Of a stretch of DNA of 64,000 bases, positions 26,601-35,273 are shown one piece after another (position 1 is the first letter of the stretch; the number at the start of each line of letters is the position of its first letter). Source of the DNA: Rhabdobacter roseus (lineage in GTDB: Bacteria; Bacteroidota; Bacteroidia; Cytophagales; Spirosomataceae); contig NZ_JACHGF010000010.1 in the NCBI RefSeq assembly GCF_014202275.1, forward strand, positions 1 to 64,000, written 5' to 3'. Below the pieces are notes generated by a model, which searched no databases, was not told where the DNA came from, and saw only the letters and a program-made list of their open reading frames with translations. Position numbers and translations under genes: made by a program.

Positions 26601-27908
26601 ATGCACGATTCACTTTCTTCCCCGCCTGCAAAGACGGTTTTCCGCGAACTCCACAGCGAAGAGGTGCACGAGATCATCAGTCGCCCGCCACCCGGCCTGG
26701 TGCGCTGGGGCATGACCGTGTTCTTTGCTCTACTCCTGCTGCTCGGACTAGGAAGCTGGTGGGTGCGCTACCCCGATATTGTCACGGCTTCGTTTACCCT
26801 TACCGCCACCGACGCCCCACGCACGGTGGTCGTGCGGGCGGAGGGAAAATTGGTCCGCTTGCTGGTCAAAGACGGCCAGGAAGTAGGGGCCGGGCAGGTA
26901 CTTGCCTACTCCGAAAGTACCACCGACCACGCCCAGGCCCTCCAACTCGCCCACACGCTGACGCAGCTCCGGCAGGCGCTGGACCAGCAAAACTGGGCAG
27001 CCATACCGCGTTTTGCCGTGCAGCCGTATACGCGACTGGGTGAATTGCAAAATGACTTCCAGAGCTTCCACCAGCAGCTAACCCAGCTGAAAGCGTTTCT
27101 GGGCGGAGGTTTTCACCTGCAAAAACGCCTGCTTCTGGAAGAAGACGTGCGCGACCTGCGCGCGATGGAGCAAACCCTGGCCGAACAGCTCGACCTCCAG
27201 CGCCGCGACTACGACCTGGCGCGCGACGAATTCAACGTACAGGAAAAGCTCTACCAGGATAAGGTGATAGCGCCGCTGGAGTACCAGCGCGAAAAAGCCA
27301 AGCTCCTCACCCGCGAAATGCCCTTAAAGCAGCTGGCTTCCGCCCTGATCCAAAATCGCACAGCCCAGAATGCCAAACAGAAGGAGCTCCTGGAGCTGGA
27401 CAACGCCATCGCCGAGCAAAAGGGTACTTTCCTCCAGGCCCTCCAAACGCTCCGCAGTGGAGTGGAAGCCTGGCAGCAGCGCTACGTGCTCCAGGCCCCC
27501 GTGGCCGGTAAGGTTTCGTTCTCGGCCCCCTGGCAGGAACAGCAAAGTCTCTCCGCTGGGCAGGAACTACTGACCATCGAGCCGCCCAGCAGCCATTTTC
27601 AGGGATTGGTGAAAGTACCCCAGGCCAACCTGGGTAAAATACGGGAAGGCCAGACCGTGCTGATCAAACTGGATGGCTACCCTTTCCGTGAGTATGGCAT
27701 GGTGGAAGGTACGTTGTCGCAGCTCTCCGTTACGCCGGGCAAAGATAGTGTCTACTGGGGGTACGTAGACCTACCCCGTGGCCTGCACACCCGCTACAAC
27801 AAACCCCTGGCTTACCGCAACGGCCTGAAAGGCTCTGCTGATATCATCACCGCTGATCGCCGCCTGGCCGAGCGGCTGCTCGCCGTAATCCAGGATGGTG
27901 GCAAGTAG
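26601..27908 (+). CDS. HlyD-family periplasmic adaptor (membrane fusion protein)
   Basis: 435 residues. One membrane helix near residues 34-56 follows a short cytoplasmic tail. A biotinyl/lipoyl half-motif (VVVRAEGKLVRLLVKDGQEVGAGQVLAY) comes next, then a long coiled-coil hairpin (about 110-285), the second lipoyl half (YVLQAPVAGKVSF) and a beta-barrel end. It bridges the inner-membrane C39 exporter to an outer-membrane channel; no TolC-type gene is in the window, so a shared TolC elsewhere is assumed. It starts 14 bp after the exporter, so the two form an operon. GC content is host-like. Confidence 0.92.
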   Translation: MHDSLSSPPAKTVFRELHSEEVHEIISRPPPGLVRWGMTVFFALLLLLGLGSWWVRYPDIVTASFTLTATDAPRTVVVRAEGKLVRLLVKDGQEVGAGQVLAYSESTTDHAQALQLAHTLTQLRQALDQQNWAAIPRFAVQPYTRLGELQNDFQSFHQQLTQLKAFLGGGFHLQKRLLLEEDVRDLRAMEQTLAEQLDLQRRDYDLARDEFNVQEKLYQDKVIAPLEYQREKAKLLTREMPLKQLASALIQNRTAQNAKQKELLELDNAIAEQKGTFLQALQTLRSGVEAWQQRYVLQAPVAGKVSFSAPWQEQQSLSAGQELLTIEPPSSHFQGLVKVPQANLGKIREGQTVLIKLDGYPFREYGMVEGTLSQLSVTPGKDSVYWGYVDLPRGLHTRYNKPLAYRNGLKGSADIITADRRLAERLLAVIQDGGK

Positions 27909-27918
27909 GTACCTCTCA

Positions 27919-28070
27919 AAGTACCCCCTACACCTCTTCCGTCTGCAGTTGTTTTTCGTAGAGCTCGCGGTAAATATCGTTGCGCTCCTTGAGGTACCTG
28001 ATAGGTACCTTACTTCATGATGCGGTCAACGTCTAGTACTATGAAACCGGTGAGGAATACCAAGGAAATG
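27919..28070 (-). pseudogene. Duplicated 3'-end fragment of the MsbA-like exporter gene
   Basis: The minus strand reads LKERNDIYRELYEKQLQTEEV and a stop. It nearly repeats the C-terminus of the complete ABC exporter encoded at 31848-33713 (LMERNGTYRELYEKQLQTEEV). The nucleotide similarity extends about 110-130 bp and then breaks up, with an apparent internal deletion near 28045. No start or ATPase motif remains, so it is a dead fragment. Same orientation as the complete gene, so the two form a direct repeat about 3.9 kb apart. Confidence 0.8.
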
Positions 28071-28151
28071 TAGTATCTTGCTTACGGGCTGACTAGGGCT
28101 ACAAAAGCCAGATTGTTCCTCCACTAATCCCTATCCACCAACGCCTTATTG

Positions 28152-29297
28152 ATGATGACACGCTTCTCCCCATTCCTCTTTTCCCTGTTTGTTTTTTTAG
28201 CCAGTACGGGTACGGCCCGCGCCGATTTGGTACAGGTCAAGATCACCTTTGAGACAAGGGTGGAACCCCGAACGGTTCATGTAGAACTCGACAACGGCTC
28301 CGGGCCTCTGCCAACGCAGGTTCGCGTCGAAAAGGATACTTTTTTTGTTTCCGGCTTCTCCGATGTGGCCTATACCGGGCTGGTCATCAGGCTTGCGGCC
28401 AAAGGCCAACCCACCTGTGTGCATCGGTTTTGGGTAGGGAAGGGACCGGCCGAAATTCATTTTCTCGCTAAAAGTAACTCGGAAATTACTTGTCCGTTAG
28501 CTGATTTTAAGCTCACCAACGTGATCGACGTTCAGTACCATGACCAGCAATGGGCGGCGTTCATTTCTAGGGAAGTGGCGGTGCTGGACTCGATCAGCAG
28601 CTCGCTTCAAGCCCGGTTTGAAGGAGGCGACACCCTAGCTTACCAATCAGAAGAGGCCCACAATGCTATAGGTGCGGCTAAAAAACAGATCTTTACCCGG
28701 AAACTAAGGTACTTTCAGGAGCATCCCGACGAATACTCCTTCGCCAGGTTTCGAGAGGTACTCTTTGGTATTGAAGGTACTTTAGAGCCAAGTATCATCC
28801 AGGTGTTTGAATCGTTCCCGCTGCGGTTCCGGCAAAGCCCGGAAGGCCAGGAGGTACTTCGTACGATCACCGGCAAATTGCAGCGTGAAGGCTCTATGGC
28901 TCTTGATTTTACGGCAGTGGACATACACGGCACGCCGCTCCATCTGGCCGACTTCAAAGGAAAACACGTACTGATGGTTTTTTGGGCTACCTGGTGCGGC
29001 CCGTGCCAGGAAGAAATACCTGTCCTCAGGAGACTCCATGACGCCTACGAGGCCTCGGACTTAGTGATTATCTCTTTTGCCAAGGATGACAAGCTTGAAA
29101 AGGTGAAGGATCACGTAGCCGCCAAAGGGATGGACTGGTTTCAGGTGGTGAATGATGACGCCCTGCTGCGGGAGTATGGTGTCTGGGGAGTCCCCAAAAC
29201 AGTGCTAATAGACCCGACCGGCAAGATTGCTATCATTGATCAAGGTAGTAATATAACGAGAGTCGTAGGGTACTTGAAGGAAAAGATAGCCCGGTAA
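28152..29297 (+). CDS. TlpA-like thioredoxin-family protein with DUF4369-like N-terminus
   Basis: 381 residues from ATG 28152 (TTG 28149 and ATG 28155 are alternatives). A signal peptide (RFSPFLFSLFVFLASTGTARA) leads to a beta-rich N-terminal domain similar to DUF4369, a helical linker, and a C-terminal thioredoxin domain with WCGPC (Cys282, Cys285) and the cis-Pro segment WGVPKTVLIDP. Such periplasmic proteins reduce or shuffle disulfides. It sits just right of the duplicated exporter fragment and has host-like GC and several GGTACT motifs, so it may be older here than the AT-rich gene at 30323. A role in folding the Cys-rich peptides is inferred from position only. Confidence 0.88.
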   Translation: MMTRFSPFLFSLFVFLASTGTARADLVQVKITFETRVEPRTVHVELDNGSGPLPTQVRVEKDTFFVSGFSDVAYTGLVIRLAAKGQPTCVHRFWVGKGPAEIHFLAKSNSEITCPLADFKLTNVIDVQYHDQQWAAFISREVAVLDSISSSLQARFEGGDTLAYQSEEAHNAIGAAKKQIFTRKLRYFQEHPDEYSFARFREVLFGIEGTLEPSIIQVFESFPLRFRQSPEGQEVLRTITGKLQREGSMALDFTAVDIHGTPLHLADFKGKHVLMVFWATWCGPCQEEIPVLRRLHDAYEASDLVIISFAKDDKLEKVKDHVAAKGMDWFQVVNDDALLREYGVWGVPKTVLIDPTGKIAIIDQGSNITRVVGYLKEKIAR

Positions 29298-29317
29298 AAA
29301 CAATAACTGGATCTTTG

Positions 29318-29847
29318 AATGTGACGGGAGGGCTGAGTTCTGGGGATTTTTCCCACTTTTCCAGGGTACGCAGACGATCAGTCTGAGCAACCTCGCGGCC
29401 GAGAACACCCTCATCATGGTGATAAGTCCCAGCTGTACCGCCTGCCTCCACAACCACTGGGTACTTTAAAAGGAGGTGTAAACGTACACCAACCTGCACG
29501 TGCTGATGGTGCTGGCGGCCTCGCCCCAGGCGGAGGATATTGCCGGACAGGTGGCCCGCCGACTGCTGGCATTGCCTGCCGGGCAGAGGCCGACGGCCCT
29601 CAGCGACTGGTTTGCGTTAGGGGAGGCCCGCTTTGCACAGTGGAGCGCAGCCTACCCGCCTACTGAAACCCATGAAGAAAGCGCCCGGCAATTGGGTTTG
29701 CATCTGCGGTGGATGGACCTAGCCGGTGTCATGCAGGCCCCCACCTATTTTCTAAATGCGGTGGAGCTGCCCCGCTTTTTGTTCCCGCATGAGCTACCCC
29801 GGCTCTGTGCTTCCTTTACCAACCTCGGAATTGGCCAATTCAGATAA
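29318..29847 (+). pseudogene. Decayed thioredoxin-domain fragment of VKOR-type protein
   Basis: One frame reads NTLIMVISPSCTACLHNHWVL, then a stop (29467-29469), KEV, a second stop (29479-29481), and then an open stretch to 29847 ending near QAPTYFLNAVELPRF. This follows the thioredoxin domain of the VKOR protein at 18671 step by step (HTLTVVTNPLCAPC and RATPTVYFNGVSLP). The VKOR membrane part is missing. The open part from a GTG at 29500 would lack the CxxC and is unlikely to be a functional gene. It is probably the relic of a second disulfide-forming protein. Confidence 0.7.
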
Positions 29848-29874
29848 TTTTTATTCACTTTAAAATTCTAAATC

Positions 29875-30078
29875 TTGAACAGATTATCAAATTTCAATGA
29901 TTTCACTCTAACTAGGTCAGAGATGAAGGCAGTACGAGGAGGATGTTATGTAAATAACGGATCCGGTGGGTACTATGTTAAAGGCTTAAAAGCAGCTAGG
30001 AAAGCAGCAAAAGCAGCAAATACGAATTATTACTGTGATAGCTGTTATACTGCAAAATGGTGCTACGATCCAGATTGA
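29875..30078 (+). CDS. GG-leader precursor peptide with Lys/Ala-rich 4-Cys core
   Basis: 67 residues from a TTG start; the only in-frame ATG lies inside the leader. Residues 1-23 form a typical Bacteroidota GG leader (NFNDFTLTRSEMKAVRGG). The 44-residue core starts with Cys, continues with a Gly/Tyr-rich patch, then a strongly basic amphipathic helix candidate (LKAARKAAKAA), and ends with three further Cys in YYCDSCYTAKWCYDPD. Four Cys allow two disulfides. The basic helix suggests membrane activity as in antimicrobial peptides, which is inference. It follows the thioredoxin pseudogene by 27 bp, and a perfect hairpin starts 10 nt after the stop. Export is presumably by the C39 exporter at 24139. 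Confidence 0.8.
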   Translation: MNRLSNFNDFTLTRSEMKAVRGGCYVNNGSGGYYVKGLKAARKAAKAANTNYYCDSCYTAKWCYDPD

Positions 30079-30087
30079 GAGGTATTT

Positions 30088-30127
30088 AATAACTGTTCAT
30101 TGCCATTAATGGCAATGAACAGTTATT
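30088..30127 (+). terminator. Perfect 40-bp palindrome after the 4-Cys precursor gene
   Basis: Two exact 20-nt complementary arms without any loop: 30088-30107 and 30108-30127 (left arm starts AATAACTGTT). It begins 10 nt after the precursor stop. Only short A/T flanks follow. A terminator or 3'-end protection structure is likely, as after the other precursor gene. Confidence 0.75.
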
Positions 30128-30322
30128 ATTGATGAGGCTTGTAAAGCACCTGACAGGATTTCCTTTACCTGATCATGGGGATGCTAGTACAGGCTCCAAA
30201 AGAATTTACGAACTAACTCACGTATCAATAAATACCTAATTTTTTTCTGAAAATCACAATTATATATTTTTATGATATGTTAGTATCGAAATAATTACAT
30301 ACAAAACTTTTAACTAAAAAAT

Positions 30323-31786
30323 ATGTTTCAAATAATTGTATTTCTATTATTAGAATTAAATTTATTTCAAATAAATATAGAAACCATCCAAAAAAATGAA
30401 GTGGTTTTCATTTTTAAAGAATATCCCAAAATTGAAAAATTAACATCAACTAATCCGGTTTTTTTTACAGGGATACCAGAAGTAGTATTATGGGATAATT
30501 CTAAGGGTTTGATTATTAACCCATTGAATAAAATTGACACAATTACTGTTGTGACTCGGGATAGTTTAGTAACACTTAGGCATAGATATGATGCAGTGAA
30601 TTATTTTGATTTTGTTTTTCAAAATGGCGACACAGTGCTTTTTAATTATGTAGAAGGAATGCCTACTCCTTCTGTTTTAAATCGAAAAACTCCTATGATG
30701 GAATTTGAATTCGATAAATTTTTCAAAACAAATGTGCAACCAGACTACTACTCTCCTTTATCAAAATTGAAATATTTAAAATATTTTATAAAAATAGATA
30801 ATAAAAAAGACTCTATTTTTATAGAAAATACAATCTCAGAATTGTATTTAAAAAGCCGTGATTCATTTAATGAACAGGATGATTTATTAGATTCTATATA
30901 TAAACAAAATAACATATCATTTTCAGCATTTTTATTTTATAAAGATAGGATAAAAATGCAACTTTATTCATTAGATTTAAAATTGGATAAATTAACTTTT
31001 GAGGAAGTGAAACAAATATTAAATTTAAAAACAAATCCAAATAATCTATTTCCTGATCGATATTTTAAGGAATTCACTGATGATGTTAGAGAAAAGTATT
31101 TTTTGCCAAATGTCAAAAAGATGAATTTTCAAGATGGAGTGAATCGTGATTATAGAGAAGTTTTTGAAATGATCGAAAATAGTGAAATATTTGGAGAGTA
31201 CTATAGGAATAGATTATTGTCAAAAGAATTAAAGTTAATTATATCTAGATTTCCTAGTGATGAATATATAAAGTATTATAAAAAATTTAAAGTAATTGTA
31301 AAAGATAGTTTGCTAATTAATCATATTGAATCTGAATTCAGGAGCAAACTATTAGTAAACAATAATGCATCTTATTTCTTTGATAAGTCTTTAAATAAAT
31401 TTACCTTAAAAGACTTAAAAACTAAGCATGCTGGAAAAATTATTTATATTGATTTTTGGGCTTCTTGGTGTGCGCCATGCCGTGCAGAAATGCCTGAATC
31501 AAAACAATTAAGTGAAGAATATACAAAAAAAGGAGTAAATTTTGTTTATGTTTCAATTGATGACAATGCTGCCGCCTGGGAGCGAGCCTCTAAGCAAATA
31601 GGCATACCCGATGCTAGCAGCTACTTGTTGCCTAGCTCAAAAAATTCAACCATTGCTAAGCAATTTAATATTTCAACCATCCCACGTTATGTCCTTATTG
31701 ATAAGGATGGAAAAGTAATAGATGCTGATGCACCTCGTCCCAGTGATCCAAAAATCAGAAGCCTTTTTGATAAACTATTAAAATAG
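30323..31786 (+). CDS. AT-rich TlpA-like thioredoxin-family protein
   Basis: 487 residues. A hydrophobic N-terminus (MFQIIVFLLLELNLF) suggests a signal peptide or anchor. About 340 residues of unrecognised, Lys/Asp/Asn-rich helical and beta sequence follow. The last 130 residues are a thioredoxin domain with WASWCAPC (Cys383, Cys386) and the cis-Pro segment ISTIPRYVLID. Very low GC and no GGTACY/RGTACC motif in the gene separate it from the host background. Bacteroidota peptide-export loci often carry such proteins; here it probably helps disulfide chemistry of exported peptides. It faces the ABC exporter gene convergently with 61 bp between stops. Confidence 0.85.
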   Translation: MFQIIVFLLLELNLFQINIETIQKNEVVFIFKEYPKIEKLTSTNPVFFTGIPEVVLWDNSKGLIINPLNKIDTITVVTRDSLVTLRHRYDAVNYFDFVFQNGDTVLFNYVEGMPTPSVLNRKTPMMEFEFDKFFKTNVQPDYYSPLSKLKYLKYFIKIDNKKDSIFIENTISELYLKSRDSFNEQDDLLDSIYKQNNISFSAFLFYKDRIKMQLYSLDLKLDKLTFEEVKQILNLKTNPNNLFPDRYFKEFTDDVREKYFLPNVKKMNFQDGVNRDYREVFEMIENSEIFGEYYRNRLLSKELKLIISRFPSDEYIKYYKKFKVIVKDSLLINHIESEFRSKLLVNNNASYFFDKSLNKFTLKDLKTKHAGKIIYIDFWASWCAPCRAEMPESKQLSEEYTKKGVNFVYVSIDDNAAAWERASKQIGIPDASSYLLPSSKNSTIAKQFNISTIPRYVLIDKDGKVIDADAPRPSDPKIRSLFDKLLK

Positions 31787-31847
31787 TAGAAATAACTGGG
31801 TTTTCAATAAAAAGGGAGCCGTATAGCAGCTCTTTGAAAGTACCCCC

Positions 31848-33713
31848 CTACACTTCCTCCGTCTGCAGTTGTTTTTCGTACAGCTCGCGGTAGGTACCGT
31901 TTCGCTCCATGAGGGCCTGGTGGGTACCTTGCTCCACGATGCGGCCGTCGTCCAGCACCACGATGGTATCGGCGAGTTTGGCCGAGGAAACCCGGTGCGA
32001 AATAATGACCGACGTGCGGTTGGCCATGATGCGCTTGAGGTTGTTGAGGATGATGTTCTCGGTGTTGGTATCGACCGCCGAGAGGCAGTCGTCCAGGATC
32101 AGGATCTTGGGGTCGCGGGCGATGGCGCGCGCAATCGACAGCCGCTGTTTCTGACCGCCCGAGAGGGTAATGCCCCGCTCGCCCAGGCGGGTATCGAAGC
32201 CGTGCGGAAACTCCACGATGTTCTGGTACAAGTCGGCGTCTTTGACGGCCTGCTCTACCTGCTCGAAGGGGAGGTCTGGGATACCAAAGCGGACGTTGTT
32301 GGCGATGGAGTCGGAGAAAAGAAACACATCCTGCGGTACGTAGCCCATTTGCCGCCGCAGGTACTGGATGTCGTAGCTTGCGAGCGGCTGGCCGTCGAGT
32401 AGGATCTGCCCTTGGGTGGGGTCATAGAGGCGGCAGATGAGGTTGGCCAGGGTACTTTTGCCCGAGCCGGTGGTACCCAGGATGGCCACCGTCTCGCCGC
32501 GGGAGACTTCCAGGCTAAAATCCTGCAAGGCCTGAATGCCCGAGTCGGGGTAGATGAAGCCCACGTGCCGGAATGAAAGCGCCCCGGCGACGGGCGTGCG
32601 CCGGTTTTCAGTAGATACCAGCGTGGTTTTTTCTTCCAGGAATTCGTTGATGCGGGCCTGCGAGGCGGCCGCCCGCTGGATTTGGCTGGTGGTCCAGCCC
32701 AGGGCCATCACCGGCCAGGTGAGCATGTTGACGTACAGGATAAACTCCGTGATGTTGCCGGGCGTGAGCGTTCCGTTGATGATTTGCTGCCCGCCAATGT
32801 ACACCACCAGAATGTTGCTGAACCCCACCAGGAGCAGAATCAGTGGGTAGAAGAGCGCATCGACGCGCGTCATGCTCAACGATTTATCCTTAAATACCTC
32901 CGCCTCCTTTTGCAAATTACCGAAGGAGTACCTTTCCTGCACAAACGATTTAATGACCCGAATCCCCGAAAACGCTTCCTGCACGTAGGTAGAAAGGTTG
33001 GAGAGCTGCCGCTGGATCTCTTCGGAGCGGCGGATGATGATGCTGTTGACGATGTAGATACTGATGGACAGCAGTGGTAGCGGCAAAAGGACGTACACCG
33101 TAAGCCGGACGTTCACCGAAAGCATGTACCCGATCAGCATCACGAAGAGCACCAGCAGGTTGATGCCGTACATGATCGAAGGCCCCACGTACATCCGTAC
33201 TTTGCTCACATCCTCGGAGATACGGGCCATGAGGTCGCCGGTATTGTGCCGCCGGTAGAAGCTCATCGGGAGTGTCTGGTAGTGTTGGTATACGTCGTTT
33301 TTGAGGTCGAACTCGATGTGGCGCGACATCACGATGATGGTCTGCCGGACCATGAACAGGAAAATCCCCTTGAGCAGGGCCATCCCCAGGATCAGCAGCC
33401 CGTACATCAAAATACTAAAGGTGAATATATCGTAGATCTTGGACTGAATGGCCGCCCCCTCGAAGAGGTAGTAAATGTCCAGCGTTTCGCCCACCAGGTC
33501 GAGGGCGTAGCGTACGAGCTGGGCCGGGATGATCCCGAAAAGGTTGGAAATGATGGTGAAAATAGTACCCAGGATCAGGTACCATTTGTATTTGACTAAG
33601 TACTTATTGAGGTACGAAAGTGCTTTCACGCGGACAGGTTTTTGGGGAATACGGGCCGAGGCTAAGGGGGCCTGGTAAAATTTTAAACACACAACTTTCT
33701 CAAAACGTTGCAA
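31848..33713 (-). CDS. MsbA-like ABC exporter (permease fused to ATPase)
   Basis: 621 residues. Six membrane helices lie between about 40 and 340. The ATPase domain has Walker A GTTGSGKST, signature LSGGQKQRLSIARA, Walker B ILILDD and a final H-loop (ISHRVSSAK). There is no C39 domain. Homodimers of this type export lipids, drugs or peptides; the substrate is not predictable. Its last 21 codons plus flanking DNA are duplicated at 27919-28070, so the end of this gene was the site of a rearrangement; the intact copy is complete. The N-terminal 30 residues before KALSYLNKYL may be partly non-coding, but no better Met exists. Confidence 0.92.
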   Translation of the reverse strand: MQRFEKVVCLKFYQAPLASARIPQKPVRVKALSYLNKYLVKYKWYLILGTIFTIISNLFGIIPAQLVRYALDLVGETLDIYYLFEGAAIQSKIYDIFTFSILMYGLLILGMALLKGIFLFMVRQTIIVMSRHIEFDLKNDVYQHYQTLPMSFYRRHNTGDLMARISEDVSKVRMYVGPSIMYGINLLVLFVMLIGYMLSVNVRLTVYVLLPLPLLSISIYIVNSIIIRRSEEIQRQLSNLSTYVQEAFSGIRVIKSFVQERYSFGNLQKEAEVFKDKSLSMTRVDALFYPLILLLVGFSNILVVYIGGQQIINGTLTPGNITEFILYVNMLTWPVMALGWTTSQIQRAAASQARINEFLEEKTTLVSTENRRTPVAGALSFRHVGFIYPDSGIQALQDFSLEVSRGETVAILGTTGSGKSTLANLICRLYDPTQGQILLDGQPLASYDIQYLRRQMGYVPQDVFLFSDSIANNVRFGIPDLPFEQVEQAVKDADLYQNIVEFPHGFDTRLGERGITLSGGQKQRLSIARAIARDPKILILDDCLSAVDTNTENIILNNLKRIMANRTSVIISHRVSSAKLADTIVVLDDGRIVEQGTHQALMERNGTYRELYEKQLQTEEV

Positions 33714-33968
33714 AAATAAATTCCTAATCCGAACTCTCTTTTCCGATTCTTGACAAAAAAATCTAATTTTGCACTAAAATAAGGAGGGCCGGAGTTTCCC
33801 GCTTGGCAGTAAGTTTGGAGCGTACGGGGAAATGGGCGGAGGCTAAGTACTGTTTTGTTATAGAGAGCGGGAAAGTACCTGCCGTCACCTTCTGAACAAT
33901 TATTTACTAATTCAGGCACGTTCTTTGTCTTACTGCACCATTCATTAAATCACCATTAGCTCGTTGCG

Positions 33969-35135
33969 ATGCTCAATAGAAGATTGTTAAGAACCAAAGC
34001 CGTTCAGGCACTATATGCCAGCCAATTAGCCACCGACTCCAACCGGATGCTGGCGATGGATGAGATCGCCGAGGCCTACCTGCCGGATCTCAACTCCATG
34101 GAGCCCCAGAACCGCCCGAAGCTGGAAGGCATGAAGCGACTGGCCACGCTAACGCTCGATGAGCTCATCAAGACCGGCAAACCCAGCGAGGACGAGGAAG
34201 TACCCTTCGAGGTGATTCAAACCGCCCGGCAGGCTTTTGAAGGCTACCAGAAAAGTACCAAGGCGGACCGCCAGCAGATGGTACGGCGGGTACTTCAGGA
34301 AACGGAAGCCATCTACGACGAATTTTTGCTGGTGATGCAGCTGCTGGTGGAACTGGCGCATCAGTCCCAGATTGAACGCGAACGCGCCTTCCAGGACCTG
34401 GAGTTCGAGATGCCGCGCGAGTCGGGGCTGGACACGAACTCGGTACTTCGGCAGCTCCGCGAGCACCATGACTTCCAGGTGGAGGTGATCCGGCGGGGCA
34501 TTAGCTGGAGCAACGACATGAGCCTGGTGCGCAAGACTTTTCGCGACGTGGTCCGGAAAGACGAAACCTACCAGGCCTACTGCCGCCAGAACGTCCATAC
34601 CGCCGAGGAAGATCAGGAAATGGCTCAGCACGTACTGCGCCGCATCGTGCTGAAACACGAAGTACCCGTTGAGTTCTTCGAACAGCGCGATCTTTACTGG
34701 GCCGACCACAGTGAGCTCATACGCAGCCTGGCCATCAAAACACTCAAGTCGGCCGAAAAAGGAGCCACCATGCAGCTCCCGGCCTTGACCGAGGATTGGG
34801 AAGAGGATAAGTTTTTTGTGGAAGAGCTCTTTCGGCAAACGATCGAGAACGATGAACAGTACGAAACCTACCTCATAGACCAGCTCAAAAACTGGGACCT
34901 GGAACGCATCGCCCTGGTCGATATGGTGATCATGAAAACCGCGCTGGCCGAGTTGATTCACTTTCCGGGCATTCCGGTAAAAGTGACCATCAATGAATTT
35001 ATTGAAATTGCCAAGCGCTACAGCACGCCGAAAAGTGGCAAATTTGTGAATGGTGTCCTGGACGTACTGGCCGAAAAATTAAAGGCGCAGGGCGTCATCC
35101 GGAAAAGTGGACGGGGGCTTATTGACAATAAATAA
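33969..35135 (+). CDS. nusB: Transcription antitermination protein NusB
   Basis: 388 residues, much longer than the roughly 140 residues of the E. coli protein but normal for Bacteroidota, which carry a long N-terminal and middle extension. The NusB signature is the C-terminal part: DLERIALVDMVIMKTALAELIHF, VTINEFIEIAKRYSTPKSGKFVNGVLD. The N-terminal LNRRLLRTKAVQALYA also fits. NusB with NusE promotes complete rRNA transcription. It leads a same-strand series nusB, ytxH-like, DUF1573, yajC, ybbR-like, coaE that is commonly conserved in this phylum. TAATTTTG at 33764-33771 is a possible -7 box. Confidence 0.95.
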   Translation: MLNRRLLRTKAVQALYASQLATDSNRMLAMDEIAEAYLPDLNSMEPQNRPKLEGMKRLATLTLDELIKTGKPSEDEEVPFEVIQTARQAFEGYQKSTKADRQQMVRRVLQETEAIYDEFLLVMQLLVELAHQSQIERERAFQDLEFEMPRESGLDTNSVLRQLREHHDFQVEVIRRGISWSNDMSLVRKTFRDVVRKDETYQAYCRQNVHTAEEDQEMAQHVLRRIVLKHEVPVEFFEQRDLYWADHSELIRSLAIKTLKSAEKGATMQLPALTEDWEEDKFFVEELFRQTIENDEQYETYLIDQLKNWDLERIALVDMVIMKTALAELIHFPGIPVKVTINEFIEIAKRYSTPKSGKFVNGVLDVLAEKLKAQGVIRKSGRGLIDNK

Positions 35136-35273
35136 GTACCTCCGGATGAATGAATGGTGCGGTAGGTTGGGCCCGTGCAGCTACCAAACTACCCGGCACC
35201 TCGCCCCCCATGCGTGAAGCAAAAAGTTAGGAAACGTTTAAAAAAAACTGAATACCGTAATCGATACTAAGCC

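Noticed and set aside
29500-29847. 115-codon frame as a separate gene
   Set aside because: It is the open remainder of a thioredoxin pseudogene; the part with the CxxC lies upstream of two stops.
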